Shown here one piece after another: positions 1-7,919 of a stretch of DNA of 64,000 nucleotides. The stretch is from contig JANRLQ010000063.1 of NCBI GenBank assembly GCA_033762375.1, positions 1 through 64,000 of the forward strand, written 5' to 3'. Source of the stretch: RDXT01 sp033762375 (GTDB lineage Bacteria > Bacteroidota > Bacteroidia > J057). The number at the start of each line of letters is the position of its first letter. Within the stretch, counting starts at the first letter, position 1. Below the pieces are notes generated by a model. That model saw only the letters and a program-made list of their open reading frames with translations. It did not search any database and was not told the DNA's origin. The position numbers and the translations under genes were made by a program.

Positions 1-234
1 GGTGTAGTCGTAGTCCACTTTCTGAATCTCGACAACCGTACGGGTATTTTTGTCCTCGGCAAAAAGGTCCATCTTAAACTTGATCGCACTCACCGTACTG
101 GGCAGTACTTTTTCGGTCTCGACCTGGTCTATCTGCATCTCGATACCCAGCACGTCCTTTACAAATGCGGTGAAAACCTCCACATCTGTAAAGACTTTTT
201 TGAAATATACTTCGTTGTCAAGGTTGCTCAGCAT
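1..234 (-). CDS. PD-(D/E)XK nuclease family transposase (3' end cut by window edge)
   Basis: The reading frame is open from an ATG at 234 to the window edge (78 codons seen), so the C-terminal part is missing. The N-terminus has the pattern of the Rpn/PDDEXK_2 family: an opening LDNEVYFKKVF block, then a catalytic-type Asp in MDLFAED (about residue 56) and a VEIQ block (Glu 69, Gln 71), which together give the D...ExQ nuclease core. Members of this family (Rpn-like recombination-promoting nucleases) are widespread mobile or recombination-linked genes in Bacteroidota and cyanobacteria. A probable deletion remnant of a related gene lies at 47624-47812. The family call rests on motif recognition; activity cannot be judged from a partial gene. 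Confidence 0.75.
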   Translation of the reverse strand, partial: MLSNLDNEVYFKKVFTDVEVFTAFVKDVLGIEMQIDQVETEKVLPSTVSAIKFKMDLFAEDKNTRTVVEIQKVDYDYT

Positions 235-299
235 ATGATTTATAAGGAAAATAATCTGAAAGCAAGATACACATTTAGAGGCGCCTGTACAAGCATGGT

Positions 300-884
300 T
301 TAGCCCTGATCCTCAGGCGTTTCCCGCAACAGCGTATCCGTAAAGTGAGCTTTATGCCGGGGTTGTGTAAATTTAGCTTCATTATACGCCTGGGTACCTC
401 CGCGGGGGATGGACAGAGACTCCCACTCCGCGTCCAGGATCATCTTGCCCAGCATCACGATCTGTCCTACGTGATAAGGGTAGTGAGCCAACTGCCGGTT
501 GAGTGCCTCCAGGACGCTATGGCCTTCGTTTCGGATATAGATCACCCGTGTCAGATCATCCGGGGTCAGGCTGTCAATGGCATTAAATAAACACGCCCAG
601 CCAGCTTCCCAATGTGCCAGTACACGCTCACGGGTGAGGAGGTCATTGTCAAATTCTGCTTCGCGCTCCCGCCAGGGTTTTTCGCCGTCACTCGTCAGAA
701 AGTCTGTCCAGCGCGACAGCATATTGCCCCAGAGATGTTTGACAATAACCGCGATGCTGTTGGACTCAGGGTTATACTGCCAGGTAAGGCTGGTCTCCGG
801 TACCCGCGCCAGGGTTTTGTCACCGAGCATTTTGTAGTATAAAAACTGCTTACGGATGCTGGAAAGATAGTCGGGGTGCGTCAT
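300..884 (-). CDS. DinB-superfamily protein (DUF1572-like)
   Basis: This 194-residue protein has the four-helix-bundle signature of the DinB/YfiT superfamily, closest to DUF1572. Three histidines are placed like the metal ligands of the fold: His50 in VKHLWGNM, and His134 and His138 in AHYPYHVGQI. Relatives are thought to be metal-binding, thiol-linked enzymes, but the substrate of DUF1572 proteins is not known. There is no signal peptide, so it should be cytoplasmic. The gene stands alone: upstream is a non-coding gap of about 220 nt facing the divergent thioredoxin operon. The family is confident; no specific reaction can be given. Confidence 0.8.
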   Translation of the reverse strand: MTHPDYLSSIRKQFLYYKMLGDKTLARVPETSLTWQYNPESNSIAVIVKHLWGNMLSRWTDFLTSDGEKPWREREAEFDNDLLTRERVLAHWEAGWACLFNAIDSLTPDDLTRVIYIRNEGHSVLEALNRQLAHYPYHVGQIVMLGKMILDAEWESLSIPRGGTQAYNEAKFTQPRHKAHFTDTLLRETPEDQG

Positions 885-1105
885 AGGAAAGGAAATAAGA
901 GGGCTTGTGATCTATGCTGTCCGGTGGTGGAGGAAATGCCTGATCTGGTAGAATATACGGATTAGGCTGAAAACAGGCTGATATTGACGGAAAAAAGTAT
1001 TCCCTGTATTCCTTGTCAGGTGTGGATTTTTTCTCCACAAAATCCTGAAATAATCGCAACAGTTGGTCTAAGGAGGACGTTAGCAGGGAATAGGTCAAGT
1101 ATATT

Positions 1106-1546
1106 ATGGGACGACAAAACTGGAAAATAGGGTTGCTGGGTATCTGGCTGGTATGTTCCGGGCTGGGAGGATACGCTCAGGTACATGAAGTGGCGGATAC
1201 AGCCTTTGCGTTCGCAGCCCGGACCGGTCGCCCGGTGTTGCTGGTATTTGCCGGGACAGACTGGTGCCAGCCTTGTATGCGGTTTGAGCGTGAAGTCCTG
1301 GCCGACAGCGTGTTTCAGGCCTACGCAGATACCCGCCTGGTGATCCTGCGGGCTGCTTTTCCCCAGCGCACCCGGCTCCCTAAGCAGCTCCAAACCCAAA
1401 ACGATGCATTGGCAGCGCGGTATAATCCTCACGGATATTTCCCCCATCTGGTGATCCTGGGTCCTGACCAGGCCATCCGGGCGGTCATTCCTTATGAACG
1501 CCAGACAGCCGAAGCCTTCATTCGGCAGGTAACACCTTGGTTGTGA
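1106..1546 (+). CDS. secreted thioredoxin-like protein
   Basis: This 146-residue protein starts with a signal peptide (hydrophobic stretch ending near GGYAQ, about residue 25) followed by a thioredoxin-like fold. The redox motif is WCQPC (Cys54 and Cys57) after the strand LLVFAGTD, and FPHLV near residue 113 supplies the cis-proline. It should act in the periplasm as a thiol-disulfide reductant. It is the first gene of an overlapping operon: its TGA stop (1544-1546) shares bases with a GTG start of the ApbE gene. The operon suggests it keeps cysteines of a neighbouring protein reduced, for instance the Cys-rich DUF4266 tail; that link is inference. Confidence 0.85.
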   Translation: MGRQNWKIGLLGIWLVCSGLGGYAQVHEVADTAFAFAARTGRPVLLVFAGTDWCQPCMRFEREVLADSVFQAYADTRLVILRAAFPQRTRLPKQLQTQNDALAARYNPHGYFPHLVILGPDQAIRAVIPYERQTAEAFIRQVTPWL

Positions 1547-2484
1547 GGAGTGTAGAAGAGCTATATACCCGCGAAGCCCGGTTGATGGGTTGCCAGTTCT
1601 CATTTGGAGTTGTTGCCGCTGACCCCGTTAAGGCAGCCGCCTGGCTGGATCTGGCTGTAGCCGAAATGCAACGCATCGAGCGGCTGCTCACCGTATTTGA
1701 CCCGGCCTCGGAGGTTAGCCAGGTTAATGCACAGGCAGGCCTTAGCCCTGTGAAGGTCAGCCCGGAGGTCTATGCCCTGATCGGGCGCTGCCAGACCATC
1801 TCCCGGTTGTCACAGGGGGCATTTGACCTGACGGCCGGGGCGCTGCAGGCGCTGTATCAGTTTAAGCGGGGTGAGCAACCCATGCCTGACCGTGCCACCC
1901 GGGCAGAAGCCCTGCGCCGTACAGGGTATCAGCATATCCGGCTCCTGCCGCCAGATCAGGTGATGCTGGTCCGTACTGGAATGCGTATCGGGTTTGGGGC
2001 CGTCGGCAAGGGATATGGGGCAGATGCAACCAGAAAAATCCTCACAGCAGCCGGAGTGCGCAGTGGCTGGATCAATGCCAGCGGCGACCTGACCGCCTGG
2101 GGCACATCACCCGGCGGCGCACCCTGGCGGGTCGGAATCGCCAATCCCCGGCAGCCGGATCAGGTCTTACACTGGCTTCCGGTGGACGGAACAGCGGTCG
2201 CTACCTCCGGAGATTATGAGCAATATGTCACCATCGGCGGCGTGCGCTACGCACACACCGTCAATCCCCGGACAGGATACCCCGTCAGAGGTGTACAAAG
2301 TGTGACCATCGTCAGCCCCAGCGCGGAGCTGTCAGATGCCCTCGCGACAGCCGTGACCGTGATGGGCCCCCAAGCCGGTCTCTACCTCATAGATCAGTTG
2401 CCGGATACACATTGTCTGGTGATAGATGAAAAGGATGTCGTATATTCATCCCGTAATCTGACCTTTATCCCGCCCCCTGCATGA
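1543..2484 (+). CDS. apbE: FAD:protein FMN transferase (ApbE family)
   Basis: ApbE transfers FMN from FAD to a threonine of extracytoplasmic target proteins, using Mg2+. Family blocks seen are an RLMG N-terminal block, GAVGKGYGAD, ASGDLTAWG, ATSGDYEQY with the downstream AHTVNPRTGYP stretch, and the late DALATAVTVMG Mg-binding region. The GTG at 1543 overlaps the upstream stop as GTGA and gives 313 residues; a TTG at 1537 is the alternative. No start gives a recognisable signal peptide or lipobox, which is unusual because ApbE proteins normally act outside the cytoplasm. The stop overlaps the next start as ATGA, so the genes are translationally coupled. No classical FMN-binding target domain is in the operon. 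Confidence 0.92.
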   Translation: MRSVEELYTREARLMGCQFSFGVVAADPVKAAAWLDLAVAEMQRIERLLTVFDPASEVSQVNAQAGLSPVKVSPEVYALIGRCQTISRLSQGAFDLTAGALQALYQFKRGEQPMPDRATRAEALRRTGYQHIRLLPPDQVMLVRTGMRIGFGAVGKGYGADATRKILTAAGVRSGWINASGDLTAWGTSPGGAPWRVGIANPRQPDQVLHWLPVDGTAVATSGDYEQYVTIGGVRYAHTVNPRTGYPVRGVQSVTIVSPSAELSDALATAVTVMGPQAGLYLIDQLPDTHCLVIDEKDVVYSSRNLTFIPPPA

Positions 2485-2702
2485 AACGGAGCTGTGTATT
2501 ATATGGATGTATCGTGCTGATAATCAGTGTGTTGTCTGTTGGGTGTCAGTCCGTGAAACCCTATCAGCGTGTCTATCTGAATGACAGTGAAATGAAAACC
2601 GGCAAACGGCAGATCGAGCGGTTTGAAAACAGTGTCCAGGCCTACCGGGAGGGCGCTACCGGCGGCGGGGGCAAGGGCAGCGGCGGCTGCGGCTGTAACT
2701 AA
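2481..2702 (+). CDS. DUF4266 small Gly/Cys-rich lipoprotein
   Basis: This 73-residue protein has a lipoprotein signal peptide with a lipobox ending at Cys22 (SVGC). The short mature part carries the KPYQRVYLNDSEM block and ends in a glycine-rich tail with Cys70 and Cys72, the pattern of DUF4266. The start overlaps the ApbE stop (ATGA). DUF4266 genes usually sit with ApbE and DUF3570 genes; function is unknown. The tail begins with EGAT (57-60), which resembles the GA(T/S) core of ApbE flavinylation sites, so it is a candidate substrate of the upstream enzyme. This is a hypothesis: the Asp and Ser/Thr usually found before GAT are not present. Confidence 0.85.
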   Translation: MKRSCVLYGCIVLIISVLSVGCQSVKPYQRVYLNDSEMKTGKRQIERFENSVQAYREGATGGGGKGSGGCGCN

Positions 2703-2739
2703 CCGGAGCCCAACCGCTAACCAGTAGCTACACCAAACG

Positions 2740-3993
2740 ATGCGGAAAAAATACCTCGTCATGGGCCTGATGATCGCCGTACTCCCGCTCCGGGCCCAGC
2801 GGATGGATACTGCCTACCAGGCTAAACGGGTCGCCCGCACGGAGGTGCAGGTACTGTACGCACACTATGTGCAGGATGGGGTGCACTCTGCTGTCACAGG
2901 GGGAACTGGCACCGAAAAACTGGCAGTATATTCACCGGAGCTGGTCATCCGTCACCAGCCGGACTCCTCACATGCGTTCCAACTGGAGGGTGGGGTGGAC
3001 GTGATTACCTCTGCTTCGACAGATAAAATTGACTTTGTGGTGTCCTCTGCTTCCCGTAAAGACGGTCGCACCCATGCCAATATCGGCTACACGTATCAGA
3101 CCCGCAGCCACCGGATGGAGTTCGGGGGAAATACAGGTTTTTCCATTGAGTCAGACTACTTCTCCCTGGGGGGCGGTCTTTCAGCGAGCTATACCCGGCC
3201 TGACCAGTCCCGGTCCCTGTCGGTAGAGGTGCAGGGGTACAGCGATGACCTGCGCTGGGGCCGCCTCAACCCCGGCTATCACCGCCCGGTCAAACTGATT
3301 TATCCGCAGGAACTCCGCACCCAGGAGTGGTACCCTACTACCCGCCGCCACTCGCTCAATCTCAGCCTGAGCCTGTACCAGACAATCAACAAACGTATGG
3401 CCCTGGGCCTGTACCCGGGCATTACCTGGCAGCAGGGCCTGCTCGCCACCCCTTTTCACCGGGTGTATTTTGCAGATCAGACGACCCTCAAGGTCGAAAA
3501 CCTGCCCGGCACCCGCCTCAAAATCCCGCTAGGGGTTCAGCTGAATGTATTTCCGGGCCGAATCTGGATTCTCCGGGCAGGATATCGGTTGTATTGGGAT
3601 GATTTTGGGATATGGGCCCATACATTTTCCCTGACAACTCCCATCAAACTCACCCCGTCGCTGACCCTCACCCCGCATGTACGGGTGTATACCCAGACCG
3701 CAGCCCGGTATTTTCGTCCCTATCAGGCACACGATCCGGCCAGCGAATATTATACCTCCGATTACGATCTCTCAGCATTCACCAGCTGGCAGGCGGGTGC
3801 GGGCGGGCGCTGGCTCCTGGCAGGACGCCTCCCGATGCTCCCCGCCCTGCACGACCTCCAGTGGCGCTACAGCTATTACCATCGCGCTGATGGCCTGCAT
3901 GCCCACATGGTCAGCCTTATCATCGGCTATGCCACCGAAAAAACCAAAACCCGCCGCACCACCCCTTTTATCCAGTCTGCTCCGCATCCATGA
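2740..3993 (+). CDS. DUF3570 outer-membrane beta-barrel protein
   Basis: The 417-residue protein has a signal peptide ending near LRAQ and then alternating aromatic and polar strands typical of an outer-membrane barrel, for example YTYQTRSHRMEFGG and LSVEVQGYSD. Order and neighbours match the known DUF4266-DUF3570 pairing. It probably forms the outer-membrane component of the thioredoxin/ApbE/DUF4266 system; no transported substrate can be named. It follows DUF4266 by 37 nt and its stop overlaps the ispE start (ATGA at 3990-3993), so ispE is probably co-transcribed although functionally unrelated. The C-terminus is basic and proline-containing instead of ending in the aromatic residue usual for barrels. 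Confidence 0.8.
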   Translation: MRKKYLVMGLMIAVLPLRAQRMDTAYQAKRVARTEVQVLYAHYVQDGVHSAVTGGTGTEKLAVYSPELVIRHQPDSSHAFQLEGGVDVITSASTDKIDFVVSSASRKDGRTHANIGYTYQTRSHRMEFGGNTGFSIESDYFSLGGGLSASYTRPDQSRSLSVEVQGYSDDLRWGRLNPGYHRPVKLIYPQELRTQEWYPTTRRHSLNLSLSLYQTINKRMALGLYPGITWQQGLLATPFHRVYFADQTTLKVENLPGTRLKIPLGVQLNVFPGRIWILRAGYRLYWDDFGIWAHTFSLTTPIKLTPSLTLTPHVRVYTQTAARYFRPYQAHDPASEYYTSDYDLSAFTSWQAGAGGRWLLAGRLPMLPALHDLQWRYSYYHRADGLHAHMVSLIIGYATEKTKTRRTTPFIQSAPHP

Positions 3994-4766
3994 CCTCGCT
4001 CACCCTGCACCCCAACGCCAAGATCAACCTTGGCCTGCTCATCAAGGGCAAACGCCCGGATGGGTACCACCTGCTGGAGACCGTTTTGTATCCGCTGCCC
4101 CAATTGCGGGATGAGATGACCCTCAGCCTCAGCGACACACCGGGCTGCGAGTTGGTCGTCTCCGGGGCGGATCTGGGCGGTGATCCGGCAGACAATCTCT
4201 GCGTCAGGGCCTGGCGGCTGCTCCGGGACCGGTTTCCGGACATGCCGGGGATTCGGATTGAGCTGCACAAGTCCATTCCGGCCGGAGCAGGGTTGGGGGG
4301 CGGCTCTTCTGATGCCGCGTTTACCCTCACGGGCCTGAATACCCTGCTGCGCCTGGGATTGCCAGACAGTGAGCTGGCTGCCCTCGGCAGCCGCCTGGGG
4401 GCCGATGTGCCGTTTTTTGTCTATAACCGACCCCTGCTCGCCACGGGGATCGGGACGGAGTTTGAAGAGATCGCCCTGCCGCCCCTCGGCCATATTGAGC
4501 TGATCACCCCGCCGATCCACTCTGCCACCGCCGCCGCGTACCGGGCTTTGGACTACCGCACCTGCGACCCCGCACGAGACCTGCGCACGATCCTGGCCCA
4601 TCCCGTCACCGCCTGGTCAGACCACCTGGTCAATGACCTGGAACGCCCCGTTTTTAGCCTTTATCCTCAGTTGGCGGAGATCAAAGCGGACCTCTATGCA
4701 CGCGGGGCCGTCTATGCGGCCATGTCCGGGAGCGGGAGTGCGGTGTTTGGGGTGTTTGGGGAGTGA
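3990..4766 (+). CDS. ispE: 4-diphosphocytidyl-2-C-methyl-D-erythritol kinase
   Basis: IspE phosphorylates CDP-methylerythritol with ATP in the non-mevalonate (MEP) isoprenoid pathway in the cytoplasm. The 258-residue protein shows the family hallmarks: an N-terminal PNAKINLGL block with the catalytic-region Lys11 and Asn13, DGYH (25-28), the GHMP-kinase ATP loop PAGAGLGGGSSDAA near residues 97-110, LGADVPFF, and the C-terminal MSGSGSAVFG block. Length is close to the usual 260-290. The start overlaps the stop of the DUF3570 gene. No other MEP gene lies in the window. Confidence 0.95.
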   Translation: MTSLTLHPNAKINLGLLIKGKRPDGYHLLETVLYPLPQLRDEMTLSLSDTPGCELVVSGADLGGDPADNLCVRAWRLLRDRFPDMPGIRIELHKSIPAGAGLGGGSSDAAFTLTGLNTLLRLGLPDSELAALGSRLGADVPFFVYNRPLLATGIGTEFEEIALPPLGHIELITPPIHSATAAAYRALDYRTCDPARDLRTILAHPVTAWSDHLVNDLERPVFSLYPQLAEIKADLYARGAVYAAMSGSGSAVFGVFGE

Positions 4767-5008
4767 GTCTCAATAATCCGAATGAGTCACATCAGTAAAA
4801 CCGTTGAATAAACTGAGCCAAGTTTGAAGGATATACATTTTTTCCTTAGCACAGTGTATTGAACGGTTTCGGGCTTTATATGGTGACTAAACCGAATGTA
4901 GAAAAGCTACCTGCTAAATTGTACCCGAGCGATAAACCCAGGTTGTTTTTCTGAAAAAAAATGCAGAAATCGGCCCTCAAACCCCGTTTTCACCCCAATT
5001 GTTGTCCC

Positions 5009-5770
5009 ATGCGTCCGTATATACTCGCCGAGACCAACTGGAAAACCGTCCAGGAGACAGCCTACGAAGTTGCGATCCTGCCCTGGGGAGCTACAGAGGC
5101 GCACAACTACCACATGCCTTACGCCACCGACAATTATCAGAATGAATACGTTGTCGAGGCGGCGGCCCGCCAGGCCTGGGAGGCCGGGGCACGGGTCCTG
5201 GTCCTGCCCAATGTACCGTTTGGGATCAATACCGGCCAGCTCGACATTGCCTTTTGCCTTAATATGAATCCGTCCACCCAGATGGCCCTGCTCCGGGATC
5301 TGGCAGATGTCGTGGTGCGGGCAGGTGTGCGCAAGCTCGTGATTCTCAATGGCCACGGGGGCAATAACTTCAAAAATATGATCCGCGAGCTCTCCGTGGT
5401 GCAGCCCTCGCTGTTTGCCTGCGCGGTGGACTGGTACAAAGGGGATAGCTGGCCAAAATATTTCTCAGACCTCGGTGATCACGCTGGTGAGCTGGAGACC
5501 AGTGCCATGTTGCACATCCGCCCGGACCTCCTGCGGCCGCTCTCGGAGGCTGGCAGCGGCCATGCCAAACAATATACCATCAAGGCCCTCCGTGATGGAT
5601 GGGCTACAGCCCAGCGCCAGTGGACCCTGGTCACTGACGATACAGGTGTCGGCGATCCCCGGGCAGCTACTGCAGAAAAAGGAAAAGCTTTTCTGGACGT
5701 ATGTGCACACAGGCTGGCGGAGTTCTGGACAGAGCTGGCCCGCACCCCGCTGGATGAGCTGTATGCCTGA
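5009..5770 (+). CDS. creatininase family amidohydrolase
   Basis: The 253-residue protein begins at the ATG at 5009; an in-frame ATG at 4961 would add a non-homologous leader. Creatininase-family metal-binding blocks are visible: LPWGATEAHNYHMPYATDN with Glu30, His35 and Asp41, NGHGGN in the middle, and DHAGELETS further on. Relatives hydrolyse cyclic amides such as creatinine or the formamide precursors of riboflavin and deazaflavin biosynthesis; the substrate here is unknown. No signal peptide is present, so it should be cytoplasmic. The gene is monocistronic between two gaps of about 200-240 nt. Confidence 0.85.
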   Translation: MRPYILAETNWKTVQETAYEVAILPWGATEAHNYHMPYATDNYQNEYVVEAAARQAWEAGARVLVLPNVPFGINTGQLDIAFCLNMNPSTQMALLRDLADVVVRAGVRKLVILNGHGGNNFKNMIRELSVVQPSLFACAVDWYKGDSWPKYFSDLGDHAGELETSAMLHIRPDLLRPLSEAGSGHAKQYTIKALRDGWATAQRQWTLVTDDTGVGDPRAATAEKGKAFLDVCAHRLAEFWTELARTPLDELYA

Positions 5771-5975
5771 TTTTTTTCGCCAGTGGTCATACCTTTTACC
5801 TCCAATCAGGCATGTCTGCTGGAACAAATGTTAGAAAATTAGCGTAAAGGATATTACATGTTCAGGATAAGTCCGTATCTATGGACCAAAATTGAGTACA
5901 TTGGCACAAAACGTGTGTTGGGTAAATGAACAGCTAGGCACTTTTTTCAGGATATTTAATTAAGACAAAAAAGCA

Positions 5976-6503
5976 ATGATGAACCGTTGGTTTCGTATAG
6001 TGGGGTTGGTTGTCCTGACAAGCCTGACGGCAGTCACGACCCCGCTGGCTGCACAGGTACTTTCCAAGTCTGTGCGGATTTCTGCCACGCCCGCTGCTAC
6101 CCCTACCTACCGGAGCAATTTCCGGTCTGCTGCGCCTGCCACTGAGGCTGCCCAGCCACAGCCGTCACCTATCTCTGTAGCACCTGGTGCGAAAGGAGAG
6201 TACATGCTCACCAAGGAGGTTCCAGACCGTGAGCCACCTAAGATTGTCGGTACTGGTAAGCCTGTCCGCCTGTATGTGGTACAGCTTGCGCGTTTTGAGG
6301 AGATGCCGTTTATTCCGACACAGTTCCCGATAGGGTCATTTATCTGGAACAATCCCGACCATCCGACCGAAAAAATGCTGCTGAGTGGATTTTACTACTC
6401 AATAGAAGAAGCCAATAAGGCAGCCCTCGAATGGAAAAAGAAGGGTATTATGTTTAAGGACGCCTTTGCCCGTACGGAGCCATTTATGATCCGGTACGAA
6501 TAA
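5976..6503 (+). CDS. secreted hypothetical protein with SPOR-like C-terminal half
   Basis: The 175-residue protein (start 5976, or the adjacent ATG at 5979) has a signal peptide ending near PLAAQ, a proline/alanine-rich linker, then a compact domain from about residue 95 reading RLYVVQLARFEEMP to the end. This part, with a strand, a loop and a later YYSIEEANKAALEWKKKG segment, resembles the peptidoglycan-binding SPOR repeat, in which a Tyr-Val-Gln strand is followed by an alpha-helix holding Ala and Lys. The similarity is by eye and modest. Spacing to neighbours shows a single-gene unit that ends at the hairpin terminator at 6534-6557. Confidence 0.65.
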   Translation: MMNRWFRIVGLVVLTSLTAVTTPLAAQVLSKSVRISATPAATPTYRSNFRSAAPATEAAQPQPSPISVAPGAKGEYMLTKEVPDREPPKIVGTGKPVRLYVVQLARFEEMPFIPTQFPIGSFIWNNPDHPTEKMLLSGFYYSIEEANKAALEWKKKGIMFKDAFARTEPFMIRYE

Positions 6504-6529
6504 GGGGGAGTTTGTCTCCATAAACACGA

Positions 6530-7075
6530 TTATACTCCGGCTTTGCCGGAGTTTTTTGTTGGGAGCCGGTACCAGTGCAGCTTGCGCTCGATGAGCGGGA
6601 GTAGGGGGTGGATCGTGTCCCTTGCCCTGATGGCGATATGGTATCGTCCGGCATAGATAGTCTCAGCCCGATAGGGAAAAACCCGCCACCGGGTACTGTC
6701 TCCGGCATACCACCGGTTGCTGCTGTCGGCCAGTTGCTGGCTGAAGAGGTGCAGCAGGGCGCTGCTGTCTGCGGCGTAGTCGGATATCCGGATATCAAGT
6801 ACAGGGGTCTGGCCTGTGGCCCATACAGCTGATACGGTCACAAACCCCGCATCTTTTGTCTGAAAAAAAGCTGTATCAAGGCGATAAGCCTCCATGCCGG
6901 GCAAGGTTGCCGGTAGCAGTCCCGTCAGGGCCTGCGCAGAGACCAGGCTGGTATCTGCCCGGAGCCGTATCACCTGCCGCAATGAATCAAGCGGCGTGCG
7001 GGACGACTCCCAGGGAGCCGTCCCGCACGCACACAGGCAGAGGCACAGCCCAAAGCTGGCCAGCTGCTGCTTCAT
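6530..7075 (-). CDS. hypothetical lipoprotein
   Basis: The 181-residue protein has a short N-terminal hydrophobic segment with a lipobox-like CLCACG, so it is probably an envelope lipoprotein with Cys15 or Cys17 as anchor. No domain is recognised in the mature part, which is mixed alpha/beta with several Asp-Ser and Trp residues. The ATG overlaps the stop of the upstream lolA-like gene (ATGA, 7072-7075), so it is the last gene of the ftsK-lolA-lolA operon, and a role in lipoprotein or envelope biogenesis is plausible from context only. Its last codons read through the hairpin that terminates the facing gene. Confidence 0.7.
   Translation of the reverse strand: MKQQLASFGLCLCLCACGTAPWESSRTPLDSLRQVIRLRADTSLVSAQALTGLLPATLPGMEAYRLDTAFFQTKDAGFVTVSAVWATGQTPVLDIRISDYAADSSALLHLFSQQLADSSNRWYAGDSTRWRVFPYRAETIYAGRYHIAIRARDTIHPLLPLIERKLHWYRLPTKNSGKAGV
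6534..6557 (+). terminator. Rho-independent terminator of the 5976-6503 gene
   Basis: An 8-bp perfect stem (ACTCCGGC / GCCGGAGT, loop TTT) at 6534-6552 is followed by a run of T. It lies 30 nt after the stop of the secreted protein gene. It also sits inside the last codons of the convergent minus-strand lipoprotein gene, whose TAA stop is at 6530-6532. Confidence 0.85.
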
Positions 7076-7710
7076 CGTTCGTCTATGACCGTGACCCCGG
7101 GATGTTTGGCCGCATCAAACCGGAATGCCGTATCCAGCAATCCCTGGTTGAGCCGTATGTCTGCAAACTCATACGTGGTGACCGTCTGGCGGCGATCTGT
7201 CAGCGCGGCTTTTTCGAGGATACTGGTGCTCTCATTGATCCAGAGCACAACCTGGTTATAGTCCAGCGCCGGATCGGTCAGGGCCAGGTATATCCGGTGG
7301 CAAGAGACTCCGTGCACCGTTTCCAGTCCATCATACCGGGCTTTACCGTTGGCCTTGTAGAGCTTGAACAATGACTCTACCGAAAAAGCATCTGCCGGAT
7401 CGTACTTGAGAATGTTCACTTCCTTATCCTGCTTGAGAAAGATCCACTGTGCGACTTTGTCACAGTACACTTCCTGGTCCGGGAGCAGGATGGCATACAT
7501 GCCTTTTTTGTAGCGGAACTTACCGGTCTGCTGGACGGGTTTGGCAGTAGACCTGGGGGCCTGCATCACAAAACTGAAATTGGCAGAAAAATCCCGCAGG
7601 GACTCCATCTTGGTATGGGCCTGGTTGAGGATCTGCTCTGCCCGGTCCTCCGGGCCTGTGTACCAGCCCGGTACACCGAGCATCATCAGGGTAATTAAGA
7701 TCGCTTTCAT
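7072..7710 (-). CDS. LolA-like outer-membrane lipoprotein carrier (copy 2)
   Basis: LolA carries lipoproteins across the periplasm from LolCDE to the outer membrane. From the ATG at 7710 the protein has 212 residues with a signal peptide, then the LolA pattern: helix EQILNQAHTKMESLRDFSANF, strand GKFRYKKGMYAI, DQEVYCDKVAQWIFLKQDKEVNI and a C-terminal TYEFADIRLNQGL. A longer frame to 7917 has no signal peptide and is not preferred. It is a clear paralogue of the gene just upstream (shared RYKKGMYA, NILKYDP/NIASYDP, RRQ.VT.YEF, F.DER ending), so the pair arose by tandem duplication. A TATCTTTG box lies 24 nt upstream of its ATG. Confidence 0.85.
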   Translation of the reverse strand: MKAILITLMMLGVPGWYTGPEDRAEQILNQAHTKMESLRDFSANFSFVMQAPRSTAKPVQQTGKFRYKKGMYAILLPDQEVYCDKVAQWIFLKQDKEVNILKYDPADAFSVESLFKLYKANGKARYDGLETVHGVSCHRIYLALTDPALDYNQVVLWINESTSILEKAALTDRRQTVTTYEFADIRLNQGLLDTAFRFDAAKHPGVTVIDER

Positions 7711-7733
7711 GCAGCAATTGAGTGAATCGGGTA

Positions 7734-7741
7734 CAAAGATA
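7734..7741 (-). promoter_or_regulatory. -7 box upstream of the second lolA-like gene
   Basis: On the minus strand the bases read TATCTTTG, matching the Bacteroidota -7 consensus TAnnTTTG, 24 nt before the ATG at 7710. No TTG box was found at the expected distance, so this is a weak internal promoter candidate in the ftsK-lolA operon. Confidence 0.35.
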
Positions 7742-7919
7742 CCTAACTTGAAACTGGAACTCCTGTTTCTTGTACGGAAATTTGCCCCAAAAAGTATATG
7801 TCTTGGTCCAATAATACGCCCCTGATGATCAGGCGTGTGGGAAAAGCGGATAAGCGTGTGGCAGGACACAGGTTGCCTCTGTGGGAGACAACCTGTATCA
7901 CAGGTAAAGGGAAACACGG

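Noticed and set aside
1016..1603. 195-codon minus-strand frame
   Set aside because: Overlaps two well supported plus-strand genes (thioredoxin-like and ApbE).
4767..5008. possible RNA gene or small gene
   Set aside because: No tRNA cloverleaf, no stable hairpin and no open frame with family features were seen.
5771..5975. possible small RNA or promoter region
   Set aside because: Contains a TACATTGG stretch near the Bacteroidota -7 consensus, but with a mismatch in the key TTTG part and no TTG at the right spacing.
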